Assembly: GCF_036898095.1 (NCBI RefSeq)
Contig: NC_090750.1
Span: 87,821,267-87,885,266 of the forward strand
Origin: Palaemon carinicauda
Taxonomy: Eukaryota > Arthropoda > Malacostraca > Decapoda > Palaemonidae
Length of the DNA stretch: 64,000 bases
Direction: 5' to 3'
The notes beneath the pieces are model-generated. The model worked only from the letters and a program-made list of their open reading frames with translations, was not told the DNA's origin and did no database searches. The position numbers were made by a program, and so were the translations under genes. The first letter of the stretch is position 1. Every line of letters starts with the position of its first letter. Shown piece after piece: positions 25,861 through 37,283 of this stretch.

Positions 25861-26224
25861 AGTACAGTAATAGCAAAAGCTCAAAAATGGATAAAATTTT
25901 AAATGTGTAGCCAGCGCGTAAACAGGCAATCCAAGAGGATCTGTTTCTTGCCAAGGGTGAAGCTATAAGAACATTAAGAGTCGCAAAGAATATCTCTTAA
26001 TATATCATCAATAATAACTGAAAAATAAGACATTCTTACTTGCATTAAGGTGAGTTCCAAGTGTAGGTTTCAAGTCCATCTGTGATCACCATCTGCCTTG
26101 TTACCCATTACCTACCCTTATAATGTAGAGAAAAACTGATTATTTTGATAAAAGCCTTTACATGTTCCTTAAGAATGTAAAATTAGATTATTTGTAGTAA
26201 AGAGAAAATGTCCAGAAACCTGTG

Positions 26225-26480
26225 CATACAATCTCTTAGGTGATGGTCTGTAAAAGTGGTTTGTCTCTTTCATACACCAAGCTTTAAGGTCTTGTGCTAC
26301 AGAAGTGGTTTTTGCAGAAGATTTTCCACTTGGCCTGGTAGACTGCTGTAGACGCCTTTCAGAGATATCCGAAAAGTTGTTTCAATTGGTTTCGAAAAGC
26401 ATTCCTTTTAGAGGAGATGCTGGATAGTCTTCAGCCGTGAAGTGACAGGGAATGCACTGCGTTGTGAAACTTTCTTATGT
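26225..26480 (-). pseudogene. DIRS tyrosine recombinase N-terminal remnant
   Basis: On the minus strand TSRLKTIQHLL (near 26,405-26,440) and, further on, VYQAKWKIFCK (near 26,310-26,340) match SSRLETIERLL and VYQAKWASFTKW of the DIRS-2 recombinase. Stops interrupt it and the catalytic domain is missing. It follows the RNase H remnant as expected for a minus-oriented DIRS copy. Confidence 0.65.
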
Positions 26481-27660
26481 GTGGTTGTCGTAGCAGATTT
26501 GACCACTCTCGGAACTTCCCTGACAAGTTCCATCAGGTCTGAATACAGTTGCACTGCTTTCATCTCCAGGAAATTAATGTGAAAGGCCATGTCCTCTTCT
26601 GACTATAGGCCTGAGATTTGCTCACTTCGTAGATGAACACCCCACCCTTGGTGGAAAGCCTCCAAGAACAGAAGGACATGTTGGGGAGGAGCCTGAAGGG
26701 GTGTCTCACTAACAGGGTCTCCTCTCTCAGCCACCAAAGAGGTTCGTCACAACCTCCTGGGGCACCGACAGCAAGGTGGTTAGATGTCTGCGACCATTGG
26801 CTCTTCCGAGTGCACTGCACCAAGCAAAGATGCATTCTCCCAAAGAGGACGAGTTCCTCCAAAGAGAAATGGCCCAGAAGATTCTGCCAAGAGTGTGCAG
26901 CAAATGGCTTCCCTTTCAAAAAGGTTTCTGCTATTTCCCTGAATTTCAGAAGCCTGTTGGCAGATGGAAAAGCTCTGGCTTGGACTGAGCCTAGGTACCT
27001 GATGGATTGTTGAGGGACAAGGCTGGACTTCTCCAGGTTCAATTGGTTCCTTAACTCCTTCCAAAGATCTAGTAGTAGATCCCTGTGCCTCGACAGAAGA
27101 TATCTGAATTCTGCAAGGAGGAGCCAGTCGTCTAGGTACCTCAAAAGCCCAGGTTTAGATTTGTACAGATTCAAACGGGAAAGGTCTATGATAGGTCTCC
27201 AATTTCCCTATTTTTTTCCAAAAAAAAATAGGTTGCTGAGGAAGTCTAGCAGATTGTTTAAGACTTCTTCCATGCCTCCTTTGTCCAACATATTTTGGAT
27301 ATGTCATCTAGAATTGAGCCTTTCAAATAAAATGGTTGGATCATCACAGTCCTGGTCAAAGGTGGCAGACAGCCTGTGAAAGGGATTTGATACCCTGGAG
27401 TGAAGGACAATTTTAGGTTCTCTGTGACCGCATAGTGGGATACTGCACCAGACCGGTAATCGAGCCCAAAACAGGCTTGGATTACAGACGTAGCTGCTAC
27501 CTCCGTGTTTGTCATTTCATGACCTGAAAAAATGGGAGTGAGGTTAGTTAACTTATTAACTGGCAATGCTTCACTCTCCTGCAAAAGGGTAGGAAGGAGG
27601 GAGGATTTTAGAGACCATATAGCACCTCCCAAAGATAAGTTTTCCTTCCTCAAAACTACT
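26408..27660 (-). pseudogene. DIRS reverse transcriptase-RNase H remnant with RT core deleted
   Basis: Minus frames 27,258-27,653, 26,560-27,174 and 26,408-26,590 together read the region before RT (LSFTPGYQIPFTGCLPPL), then NWRPIIDLSRLN, and then directly RYLDDWLLL with the LNLEKSSLVPQQSIRYLGS segment and an RNase H piece (HINFLEMKAV). The DLKDAYFQIP motif (first catalytic Asp) and the LCFGLSTAPQVF motif that normally lie between WRPIIDLS and YLDDW are absent. About 90 codons are deleted near 27,165-27,185. The product could not be active. Premature stops and frame changes agree with an old copy. Confidence 0.8.
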
Positions 27661-28199
27661 TTATTGGGGTTGAGTGCTGTGTGGTCTCCAAGGACTTAGT
27701 ACCAGAGTATTAATCAGTATACTTGTGTCCATTCCAGCACAAAATTTGCACAACCTACAATGTTCCCAAGAGTGAGAAGAAAATTAACACGTCTGATTCT
27801 TACCTCACAACGATATCTGAAAAATACTGGCTGCCCGGCATTTCATTACTCTGCTTCTGAAGAATCTGGCTGATTTGGTCCTTACCTCCAGGCAACCCCT
27901 GCATGGGTCACAAATGTGTAAGTACCACGCAAGAATTTGGTACTGCTTGGATGTGTTTTAGGTAGTTTATAATTATTAAAAACACCTAATGCCCAAGCCA
28001 ACCCATAAAACTTTGGATGTCCTGAAATTGCATATTGGCAAAGAACACTAGTGAAGAGGCAATTTTTCTCACATCGTGAGCTTTTGGGATGGAGACAAGA
28101 TCAACTTTTTTATTCAAGGAGGTTATCTAGATAAGATAAAGATATCTTGTTAAAAGGAACTTGTTGCTCTGGGTATTTTGAAAATAACTACCTTCTGAA

Positions 28200-28620
28200 G
28201 ACAAAGATCTTTGAAAGTATAATTGTAAAGTCGACAAGGGATAGAGGTTGCTATCCCACGATTCTAGAGCCGAAATATACAGCAGATCCCGTCTCTGAAG
28301 AGGCGAGGCTATTTTTTGCTAGGAAAAGGATATGAGAAGTCGGCATTAGAAGATAAGCTGGAATAATTGTCATGACTTACTGGTCCCTCTGAAAGACGGT
28401 TCAATTCAACAACTCTTGCTCCTGAAGCTAAAGCTATTAACAATATAGCTTTTTGTAATAATTCTTCAAGAGAAATGGTGGAATTATGCAACCCAGCCAA
28501 AAACTTGAGAATTCTGATAGAGACCAAGACACCACAGGAATGGGTGTAGATGGTCTCAGTAGATTGGGCGATGTTATGAAACATACCAACAGTCAAGATC
28601 CATATCAAAGGCACACTTAA
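28200..28620 (-). pseudogene. Tyrosine recombinase fragment of a divergent DIRS/YR lineage
   Basis: The minus strand reads RILKFLAGLHNSTISLEEL, then LLIALASGARVVELNRLSEG, and in another frame ILFLAKNSLASSETG. The ALASG.RV.EL segment carries the first catalytic Arg of tyrosine recombinases; compare LALASAKRVSELHGL in DIRS-1. Wording around it differs enough from DIRS-1 and DIRS-2 to suggest another subfamily. Frameshifted and truncated. Confidence 0.6.
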
Positions 28621-29360
28621 TAGGTTCTGTTAAAACCTATTTTCCAGTCCTACTTGGTTACTAGGGTAGCCGGGGACCTGACCAAAGCCCAATGGGGCAA
28701 AGGCTCGATGCCATGATAGTGTCATGGACCTGACCCAGTGTGTCAGCCTAGGGGGCCTAAACACAGAGCTGTAAACAGTATCTACTTGGTTACCGGGACA
28801 GTTGGGGAAATGAGCCTGGCTCAAAACACAGGGCCCTATCACCCTCCCTATAAGGTCAGGAGACACTCGGGAGTCACCAACCCCCTCAGGAGAGGTGGTA
28901 TTGAAGGAGCTCTTTCCTACAACTATAGCTGACAAGCCCTTCTCAAGTTCTTCCTCTTAGAAGAGATGACAAAGTCAGAGGCCAAAGATGGGCAGGGGTT
29001 CAAAGCCGTGACACAGTCACCGGCCTCTGAAGGAGTTAGGGAATTGAGAAAAGATTAAACAGAAAAGTAATTTAACCTAAAACTACCAAAACCAACCTGA
29101 CAACTCTAGCCTTAAATTTCTTAGTAGCTTCTGGATTTCTCACCAAAAGATAGAAGGACCTCCTCTCATCCTTTTGTAATACAAAATTATTTCAGGTTGA
29201 GAAACTAAATAATGTAAATAATTGCCATGAGGCTAGACAAAAAAATACAAACTTTAAGGCACCATAATAGACAGGAAATTATCCTATACCATTTACTGTA
29301 CAGGTCCAAAATATCTATTCAAACCAGAACATTGCGTGCAGCTACCTTAGTACTTAAAAC
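28621..29360. other. Unassigned, repeat-like
   Basis: GC-richer than its flanks, with a 101-codon minus frame (28,630-28,935) of no recognisable family. It lies between two recombinase fragments and is probably decayed retroelement DNA. Confidence 0.25.
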
Positions 29361-29600
29361 TCAGCAATCTTTGTGAGAATAACAGGCTTCCTTCAAAAAG
29401 TGTTTGACAAAAACTGATCTAGTATGCCCATGAGTAGCTGCTAAAACTTTTTCATAAGAAAGATTATTAAAAAAATTAAGCAAAGTAATAGTACCAATAT
29501 CATGGAGCATAACCTGCAAGTCCCCCATCCAACCTAAATCCAATTCGATGTGAGCAGTAGTCACTAATGCCCTAATAAGAGAGGACATAACCTTTTAGGA
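29361..29600 (-). pseudogene. Tyrosine recombinase C-terminal fragment, nucleophile lost
   Basis: The minus frame contains LSYEKVLAATHGHTRSVFVK followed by HFLKEAC. This aligns with NYSVTQVLQAGVWKRQTTFT followed by AHYLQDV of DIRS-1, where the Tyr is the nucleophile. Here that position reads Phe. The fragment is on the wrong side of 28,200-28,620 to be the same copy in order, so the two pieces come from separate or rearranged copies. Confidence 0.5.
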
Positions 29601-30560
29601 GATATGCTAACCCTACAAAATAAATTAAGAACTTTCAAATGCTATCTGTCTATATAAACCTTATCAATGTTAATTGGACAAAGAAACCTTTTCTTTTAAT
29701 TACTATTCACTGTATTCCATAATGAGGGATTGTGGCAAAAAATGAGGTAGACTTCTCGTCTTGAAATCATTCTTAACCCTAAAACTTGGCAGGGATGATA
29801 CCAATTAATCAATTGTGAAGTCTACATTTTTGGAAAGCACTTGCAATTCACAAATATGTTTAGTTGAAGCCAAACCTAACAGAAAAAAAGTTTTGGTCAA
29901 ACGTCGTTAAGTCCTTGAAAGCCAGGCCTTGAAACTGCTCAAACCAGGGACTTTTTAAATACAGTACTATAATGTAATACCACACCTAATTCCAATGACC
30001 TGAACTATTAACTAGAGGTTTTTCAATAGCAAAGCATAGCGAGAATAAATCCAATAAAATATGCTGCACAATAGGATGAAGCCTTAAACTATAATTCTTG
30101 ATATCTAAAATATGGACTTTCTTCTTATAAAAAAGGAAACAATATTATACAAACTAGTTCTAATGATCAAACCTTTCCTGGATTTGTAACAATCAGAATA
30201 GACATTCCATTGCCTCTGACACAATTTAATGGTAATGGTCTTATGAAAGCTAAAATAGACTATGTAGAGAAATTAGAGAACCCCTTTTTTTCTATGGATA
30301 TGGTAGACAGTATCCTTACAGTTAGCTGAAGTATGTGGAGAGCTTAGCTGAGACACTTGTGAGAGAGGTCATCTGAGATGATTCGACTTGCAAATTAACC
30401 TTTTTAGGCAATCCGACAAAAGAGACCAAAGATCCGTAAACCACTCCCTCCGAGGCCAACAGAGAGCAACCAGTGTCATCCTGTATTACAGTAACACCCA
30501 AAACTTGTTTATCATTACTCAAATCATTGAGAATGGGGGAACTTGTAAAAATCACTAATT
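29601..30560. other. No gene recognised
   Basis: AT-rich. The 82-codon minus frame at 30,322-30,570 has no recognised domain and runs into a DIRS terminus, so it is more likely retroelement or flank than host gene. Confidence 0.35.
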
Positions 30561-30564
30561 TCAA

Positions 30565-31100
30565 GAGCAATTTGTATTTTTTTTTTAACTATACAAGCAC
30601 AAGTTCTTTAATAAGAGTGTGACTTTAGCTAAGCTGGAATGCCGGTTAAAGTTTTAATGAGGTAGTTATGGCTACTGGGGATGGGGGGGGGATGTAACCC
30701 AGCTACACAACAGTCTGCTAGCCACTCGCTTTTGACATCAGGAGGTGGTTGAAGCAGGAGGTGTAAATTAAAAGTGATGACTGTATACTTACAAAAAATT
30801 TAAATTACTTTAATAATTTGTTATTTGTTCCTTATAGAATACAAACCATCATACTTTAATATGAGGCTCAACCTAAAGAGGAGAAGTCCATATGAATCGA
30901 AAACTAGCGGGTTAAACTTTCTGAGAAGTGTCAGAGTTTGGGGATGTCATTTGCATTAAGTTTAGCCCATACTAAGTGAACCTGGTAAACAGTCAAAGAA
31001 ACTAATTCCTTGTAAACTATAAGAGAAATGGGTCTGCATATATTCTATCCATCCAAGCTGATACTTCTTAACAAATCTTGTCTGTAAAGAAAAGTTACTC
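30565..31100 (-). repeat. Decayed DIRS 3' end
   Basis: Left end TTGTATTTTTTTTTTAACTA then TACAAGCACAAG. The reverse-type block is AATAATTTGTTATTTGTTCC with GAATACAAACCATCATACTT. Downstream strings (GGCTCAACCTAAAG and AGCGGGTTAAACTTTC) match the older DIRS copy in the palindrome outer arm (GGCTCATTCTTAGAG and GCTGGTTTAACTTTC). Confidence 0.65.
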
Positions 31101-31309
31101 AGTTATGAAGTTTACCTGCATCTAGCGTCCAGTCCAGATTATGATGGTCATGATTGCTACAGCCCCAAGAAAGGGGGAAGAGTACAAAAACAGTCATTCT
31201 ATCTTTCATTCTAGGTTTATGTCAAAACTGCTATTCTAGAGATACTTTTTGTCTCATGAGGAAACTAGGCTGGCTACACCAAGCTGTTGAACAGCTACCA
31301 CCTGACCCA

Positions 31310-31870
31310 GGATAAAGGTATCCAAAGACTTCAAAGTACTGTAGTGTATACTCCTGTAAGCAGTGGGAGGTGAAGGCTGCCTAGCATTTCCAGGTTCCTT
31401 CCTTCAAAACCTGTGCCACCAACCGGATCTTATTGAAGTTAGAGTGGACTTTGTGAGGCCTTGCCTGAGATGGCCCTCAAATCCTATTGTTGGTTTAAGG
31501 AAAGGCACGTCTGATGGTCTTACAAAGCCAGAACGAAATAGAGTTCTTAGATCTTTCTCTTAGCTCTATTGGTGCAAGAAAAAATCTCTGCTTCTCAAGT
31601 GTGAAACACCAAGGTAACACGCCAAAGAGCACTGATAAGACAGAGAAACAAGAGTTCATAATTCACACTGGATGCATCTTGGAGAAAAGAGATAGAGGAC
31701 TCAAACCTTGTAATGTGGAATGCTGTGTTCTGGGTATTAGCTACAAACTTGGGATCAAAAGAAAAGGAGACCTCCTTCCATCCCTCTGAATGATCTGTGA
31801 CATTTAAAATGCCATGCAGCCCAACAGCCTGCTTTGCTGACACCAGTCTCAAAAGCTAGTGCGAGGGGCA
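31310..31870 (-). pseudogene. DIRS tyrosine recombinase remnant
   Basis: The minus frame 31,595-31,852 has VSAKQAVGLHGILNVTDHSE followed by GWKEVSFSFDPKFVANTQN. It is closely collinear with ASAKRVGEIHGLSYDVSHSK, then GWKEVSFKFVPSFVAKTQN of DIRS-2. The first catalytic Arg position (AKR) reads Gln here. Toward 31,310 the antisense of the HxxR and Tyr region follows in decayed form. It belongs with the DIRS end at 30,565. Confidence 0.75.
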
Positions 31871-32950
31871 GGCAGAAGAGGTTTGTGAACTCGGGTATGA
31901 TCCCACTCTGAGGGCCTGTGATCCAGGGATAGACAAGACTGTTTAATGCTCCTCATGAGCATAGACAGTCCCTATGATAAAGAAAGGTCTAACCCATTCA
32001 GTCTGCAGACCTGGCTAAATCCTGAGTGATAGTCATCCCTTGGCAATTAAAGTTGCCTGTTAGCCCATTTCTCTCACCCAAATGTGACTGGCTGACAACT
32101 CCCCAGCAAAGAATGTTGTCCTAAAATGTATATATTTTGTCTGCTCATAGAGCTAGATGTAAGCCAATATGGTCGTGTTGTTGCAACAATCCACCAGATG
32201 TCTCCTCAATGATCTTGGAAACCTTGCAGTGCAATAAAGGCTGCTAGCCCAAGGACATCAAATAGTAGATGCTTCTTCTCATGCCGACACTGCTGAAATG
32301 ATACTGTCATTCAGGAGTGTGCCCCTCCATCTCTTCAATGTATCTGAGCACAGGTGTGCATCAGGAAGAGGAAAGTTGAGTGGGACTCTCCTATGAGGGT
32401 TACTCATTAGCCAACAGGAGAATCATTCAACTCCTATGAAGAGGGATGGCAATCCAGTAATTCAAGAGATCCCTGGTGAAGGGGCTTATTTGAGGCACGA
32501 GCTTCGTCATTGAGGAATGATGGCTGAGAAGATTCTGCCCACACTGTGAAAGATCTGAATGACTGGGCTCATCGCTCCAGATGCACACTCCCCGGAGTAT
32601 GAGACAGGGGAGTAAGAGCAGGAGCTGCAAAAGCAAATGCACCTGATAAGTGGATGTAAGAAGCAAAGCTCTCTTCCTCCCCCTCAAAGTATACATCTGT
32701 TACCACAAGGAAGCCACAAGAATGATGGAAAACAAACATGCCCTTAGAAAGAGCACAGAAAGGGAATTTACAGCCGGTTTGACAAAAAACACTGAATGTA
32801 AAGTCCTTCCTCCAACAAATGAGTGTTTTGCCTCACACTAACAATAAACAGCCAGTACAGTATTCACTTCCTGAAAGAAAACAAAAGTGAAAAGTTTACT
32901 TGAGACACACTGGTACATCCATACTCGATGCGACCGAAAACATAACTGAA
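31871..32950. other. Unassigned sequence between repeats
   Basis: Frames at 32,427-32,696 (-) and 32,650-32,841 (+) are Leu-rich or mixed and show no family signature. Composition resembles the decayed DIRS body on its left, so it may be unreadable remainder of that element. Confidence 0.3.
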
Positions 32951-32955
32951 GACAC

Positions 32956-32956
<1 letters not shown>

Positions 32957-32991
<35 letters not shown>

Positions 32992-33660
32992 CAAGCTACA
33001 ACCCTAGTTAGAAAAGCAAGATGCTATAAGCCCAGGGGCTCCAACAGGGAAAAATAGCCCAGTGAGGAAAGGAAATAAGGAAATAAATAAATGAAGAGAA
33101 CAAATTAACAATAAATTATTCTAAAATAAGTAACAACGTCAAAACAGACATGTCATATATAAACTATTAACATAAAAAACAAACATGTCATAAATAAACT
33201 ATAAAAAGACTCATGTCCGCCTGCTCAACAAAAAAGCATTTGCTCCAACTTTGAACTTTTGAAGTTCTACTGATTCAACCACCCGATTAGGAAGATCATT
33301 CCACAACTTGGTAACAGCTGGAATAAAACTTCTAGAGTACTGCGTAGTATTGAGCCTCGTGATGGAGAAGGCCTGCCTATTAGAATTAACTGCCTGCCTA
33401 GTATTACGAACAGGATAGAATTGTCCAGGGAGATCTGAATGTAAAGGATGGTCAGAGTTATGAAAAATCTTATGCAACATGCATAATGAACTAATTGAAC
33501 GACGGTGCCAGAGATTAATATCTAGATCAGGAATAAGAAATTTAATAGACCGTAAGTTTCTGTCCAACAAATTAAGATGAGAATCAGCAGCTGAAGACCA
33601 GACAGGAGAACAATACTCAAAACAAGGTAGAATGAAAGAATTAAAACACTTCTTTGACAG
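32957..33660 (-). mobile_element. LINE 3' end with preserved ORF C-terminus and (TTA)n tail
   Basis: Left end is a TTATTATTATTATTATTATT tract, then CTACAACCCTAGTTAGAAAA and GGGGCTCCAACAGGGAAAAA. The minus frame 33,211-33,570 (119 codons) reads DINLWHRRSISSLCMLHKIF, then LPGQFYPVRNTRQAVNS and SRSFIPAVTKLWNDLPNRVV, ending FLLSRRT-stop. RSFIPxxxxLWNxLP is the C-terminal segment following RT in many jockey/RTE/CR1-group LINEs. This copy links the widespread untranslated block of the window to a LINE ORF. It is 5'-truncated; frames to 33,842 do not extend the match. Confidence 0.85.
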
Positions 33661-34058
33661 GTAAGGGGGCGGGGATCCTTGCCCTCGATCCCACCTGTCT
33701 CTAACTGCTCAATAAACAATTCAACGGCCATCCAACTTTTGTGCGGATACATGCTCCCTATATAAAGGCCGATTTTTTGTATCCGAGAAGGAACAAAATA
33801 ATACTTAGCACAAATGAACGTAGGAAAAGATCCAACAGTCACGGAAGCAGTGCAATTGCATTTCTGTACTTATTCCAGCCAAAGATATATCACCCAGGGC
33901 TTCTCCCTCATGCCACCTATTGTTGACCAACTACCTTATTAACAAATCAATGGCCCTTCCAGCACCACTGAAAATATATTCCTATTTCATTACCCGAAAA
34001 GTTTGTATATGCATAAGAACAAATCTATTTCTTTAACTATTGAATTAATAAAAACATG
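33661..34058. other. Left flank of DIRS-1
   Basis: Contains a GC-rich opening (GGTAAGGGGGCGGGGATCCT) and no recognised protein. It should be continuous with 45,010 onward in the allele lacking DIRS-1. Confidence 0.4.
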
Positions 34059-34262
34059 ACAAATTCGTAGATAATTTGTATTTTTCCTAACTATACAAAC
34101 TTTAGCTATTTATATATGGTAATTACTTCGGCGTAGCTGAATGACGAGCCATAAGAATTTTAACGAGGGTTTACTACCCCACCGCTAGTTAGCGGGGGGG
34201 TAGGGAGGGGTAGCTTGCTACCCCTCCCCCCTCACACACACAGTGAGTGCTTCACTTTGCTT
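34059..34262 (-). repeat. DIRS-1 left (3') inverted terminal repeat
   Basis: ATGACGAGCCATAAGAATTT, GAGGGTTTACTACCCCACCG and CAGTGAGTGCTTCACTTTGC all recur inverted at 44,840-45,009. The outermost 35-40 bp (GTAGATAATTTGTATTTTTC) are specific to this end. Confidence 0.95.
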
Positions 34263-34308
34263 AGAGGTAGGACTTATCCCGGGGGACAGGGCTGGCAGGC
34301 AAATATGT

Positions 34309-34408
34309 GTAAATAGCTAAGGTTTGTATAGTTAGGAAAAATACAAATTATCTACGAATTTGTTAATTGTTCCGTAACTGAAATACAATACACGCTATTT
34401 ACATAGGG
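34309..34408. repeat. DIRS-1 internal complementary region
   Basis: AAATAGCTAAGGTTTGTATA and onward to CTACGAATTTGT is the reverse complement of the left end. TGTTCCGTAACTGAAATACA and CGCTATTTACATAGGG is the reverse complement of the right end. The two meet at about 34,360. This joined-ends arrangement is the template used in the DIRS replication model to complete the ends and form a circle. Confidence 0.93.
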
Positions 34409-34883
34409 TGACTTAACCCTTAGGAAGGGTGGTAAGTCCCTGTCATACTGGCTATGGCTTGCCCTTGGAATCCATACTCGAGTTTGTACGTACTCAGACA
34501 ATAGAGAGTCCCTGCTCCTCGCTAGCAGCTGTGAAACTGCTGCGGCCTACGTAAGGTGTGTGCGAAGGTGAAAAGTGACTCGTCCTAGGAAGTTGACCTG
34601 GAGTTCCTCAGATGGAAATCTAGGCTAGGACTCTCCCAGTACCACCTCGTCAGGGTATGGGGACATGACAGTATTACACTTAATATTAGGAACACAAGGA
34701 AGCATGGTTTACCTGCAGTGGTTTGAGGTCAGCTGTGCAGAGAACCCAGGATGCTGCTTTCTCCAAGGGAGGAGAGGATGAAGAAAAGAATAAAGGCCAG
34801 GCATACCTTTTCATTCATGCAGACTAAAACCGGGTAACAATGCCCTCAACCTTCTGCTACTTGTCCATTAAGGAGCTTGAGGT

Positions 34884-35895
34884 TTAGACCAGCTGTTGTG
34901 CAGCCACCACAGGGCCGATAGAAAACGTATCGAGCCTCCTGTGGGTCACGTCTTGCAGGTAGTGGGCTGTGAAGGTGGTCTGACGCTTCCACACCCCAGC
35001 TTGCAGGACCTGTGTCACTGAATAATTCTTCTTGAAGGCCAGGGACGTAGCTATGCCCCTGACATCATGCGCTCTAGGGCGACGTGATGGAGAAGGGTCA
35101 GGATTCAAGGCCAGGTGTATTACCTTGCGAATCCAGGCTGAGATGGTATTCCTGGTGACCCTTCTCTTCGTTTTCCCAGTGCTCACGAACAAGGCTTGAA
35201 CCTGGGGACGAACTGCAGCTGTTCTCTTAAGATACAACCTCAGACTCCTTACTGGGCAAAGTAGGAGATGGTCTGGGTCATCTGTTACAGAACGGAGACT
35301 CGAAACCTGGAAAGAGTCGAACCGAGGGTCCGGCACTCCCGGGTTCTGAGTCTTGGCAACAAACTCAGGGACGAAGCTGAACGTTACCTCCCCCCATCCC
35401 CTTGAATGGGCGATGTCGTATGAAAGACCATGTAGTTCGCTGACTCGCTTGGCCGAGGCCAAAGCTAGCAAGAACACCGTCTTCCAAGTAAGGTGGCGAT
35501 CTGAAGCCTGGCGTAGTGGTTCGTAGGGAGGTCTCTTTAGAGACCTGAGAACTCGAACCACGTTCCAAGGAGGGGGTCTCACTTCCGACTGAGGGCAGGT
35601 AAGTTCATAGCTTCGTATGAGAAGAGAAAGTTCCAGCGAAGAAGAAATGTCCATTCCTTTGAGCCTGAAGGCAAGACTTAAGGCTGAGCGATAGCCTTTC
35701 ACTGCCGAGACTGAAAGGCGCATTTCCTCCCGCAAATACACGACAACAACCACAGAAAACTCGCCACTTCGCCTGGTAGACCCCTGCGGATGACTTGCGC
35801 AGGTGTCCAGACATTCTGTTCGCAACTCGTTGTGAAAATCCTCTCTTTTTGAGAAGATACTGGACAGTCTCCAGGCGTGAAGTCGAAGCGAAGCT
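34884..35895 (-). pseudogene. DIRS-1 tyrosine recombinase
   Basis: The minus frame ending at 34,884 has the integrase-type catalytic set: Arg in LALASAKRVSELHGL, HxxR in RAHDVRGIATSLAF, and the nucleophile Tyr in TTFTAHYLQDV. It acts in the nucleus, joining circular DIRS DNA to the chromosome. The N-terminal segment (SRLETVQYLLKKRGF and VYQAKWRVF, 35,770-35,890) lies in a different frame. Compared with DIRS-2, about 15 residues are missing between AKWRVF and YLREEMRLS, with a frameshift near 35,745. So the catalytic half is open but the full protein is broken. Confidence 0.88.
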
Positions 35896-37283
35896 ACGGC
35901 TTTGTGGAAGGTGTAGGCATGTGGTTGTTTGAGTAGCTCGTGACGTGGAGGGAGTTCCCTTGGAGGCTCCGTAAGGAGTTGCAGAAGGTCCGGGAACCAT
36001 TCTGCGTGATGCCATAGCGGAGCTATGAGGGTCATTGAAAGGTTGACCGATATTCTGGTCTTGTTGAGTACTCTCCTCATCAGACAGAACGGGGGAAAGG
36101 CGTACACATCGATGTTGTCACACCGTTGTTGGAAGGCATCTTGCCAGAGAGCCTTGGGATCCGGGACTAGGGAGCAGTACAGCGGGAGCTTGTAGTTCAG
36201 CGCTGTAGCGAACAGGTCCACAGTCGGGGAACCCCACAAAGTCAGGACTTTGTTGGCTACTTGAGGATCCAAACACCACTAGGTACTCACTATCTGTGTC
36301 GCTCTGCTCAGACTGTCGGCGAGCACATTCCTTTTGCCCGAAATGAAGCGAGCTGCTAGTGTGATCGAGTGGACTTCGGACCATCTCAGTATCTCTACTG
36401 CAAGATGGGATAGCTGTTCTGAAAAGGTACCTCCCTGCTTGTTGATATAAGCCACTACTGTGGTGTTGTCGCTCATCACTACCACAGAGTGGCCCGCCAG
36501 GACTTGGTGGAACTTCTGAAGTGCCAGGAACATGGCCTTCATTTCTAGCAGGTTTATGTGAAGGTACTTTTCTGATTCTGACCACAGGCCTAAGGTCCTG
36601 TGGTTCAGAACGTGGGCCCCCCACCCTTTCTTTGATGCGTCCGAAAACAACATCAAGTCCGGGGGGAGGACGAGAAGATCCACTCCCTTTCGTAGGTTCT
36701 CGTCTGCCACCCACCACTGGAGATCCGTCTGTTCCGGTTGTCCCATAGGGATCAGGGTGTCCGGGGAATCGTGTCCTTGATTCCATCGCGACTTGAGTCG
36801 CCACTGGAGAGATCTCATTCTGAGGCGACTGTTGGGAACCAGACGGGCCAGGGAGGAGAGATGGCCGAGGAGACGTAACCACGTTTGGGCTGGAAGTTCT
36901 TCTCGTGTGAGGAAAGGTCTCGCGACCTTCCTCAGCCTTGCTATCCTGTCGTCTGATGGGAAGGCTTTGTGGAGATTGGTGTCTATGACCATGCCTAGGT
37001 ATACCAGTCTCTGAGAGGGCTGCAGAGAGGACTTCTCGAGATTTACCATGATCCCTAGATCTTGGCAAAGTTCGAGAAGCTTGTCTCGGTAGCGAAGAAG
37101 GGTTGCCTTCGAGTCTGCTAGGATCAGCCAGTCGTCCAGATAACAGAGGAGACGGATGCCGATCCTGTGAGCCCATGATGAAATCAGGGTGATCACCTTG
37201 GTGAACACTTGGGGTGCTGTGGAGAGACCAAAGCACAGCACCTTGAACTGGTAGATCTTGTCGTCTAGGCAAAATCTTAAGTA
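35890..37283 (-). pseudogene. DIRS-1 reverse transcriptase C-terminal part, RNase H and methylase-like domain
   Basis: Downstream half of the RT ORF. It starts near the RT motif LCFGLSTAPQVF, then YLDDWL (catalytic Asp pair), NLEKSSLQPSQRLVYLGM, and RNase H (LFSDASKKGWGAH, INLLEMKAMFLALQKF, VMSDNTTVVAYINKQGG, SGKRNVLADSLSR). A TAG at 36,279-36,281 interrupts the frame. The same frame then continues with DLFATALNYKLPLYC and YAFPPF, the region after RNase H likened to DNA adenine methylases in DIRS elements. The 5' part of the ORF lies beyond the Tigger insertion at 40,372-40,841. The 421-codon frame at 36,118-37,383 is a shadow. Confidence 0.88.
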
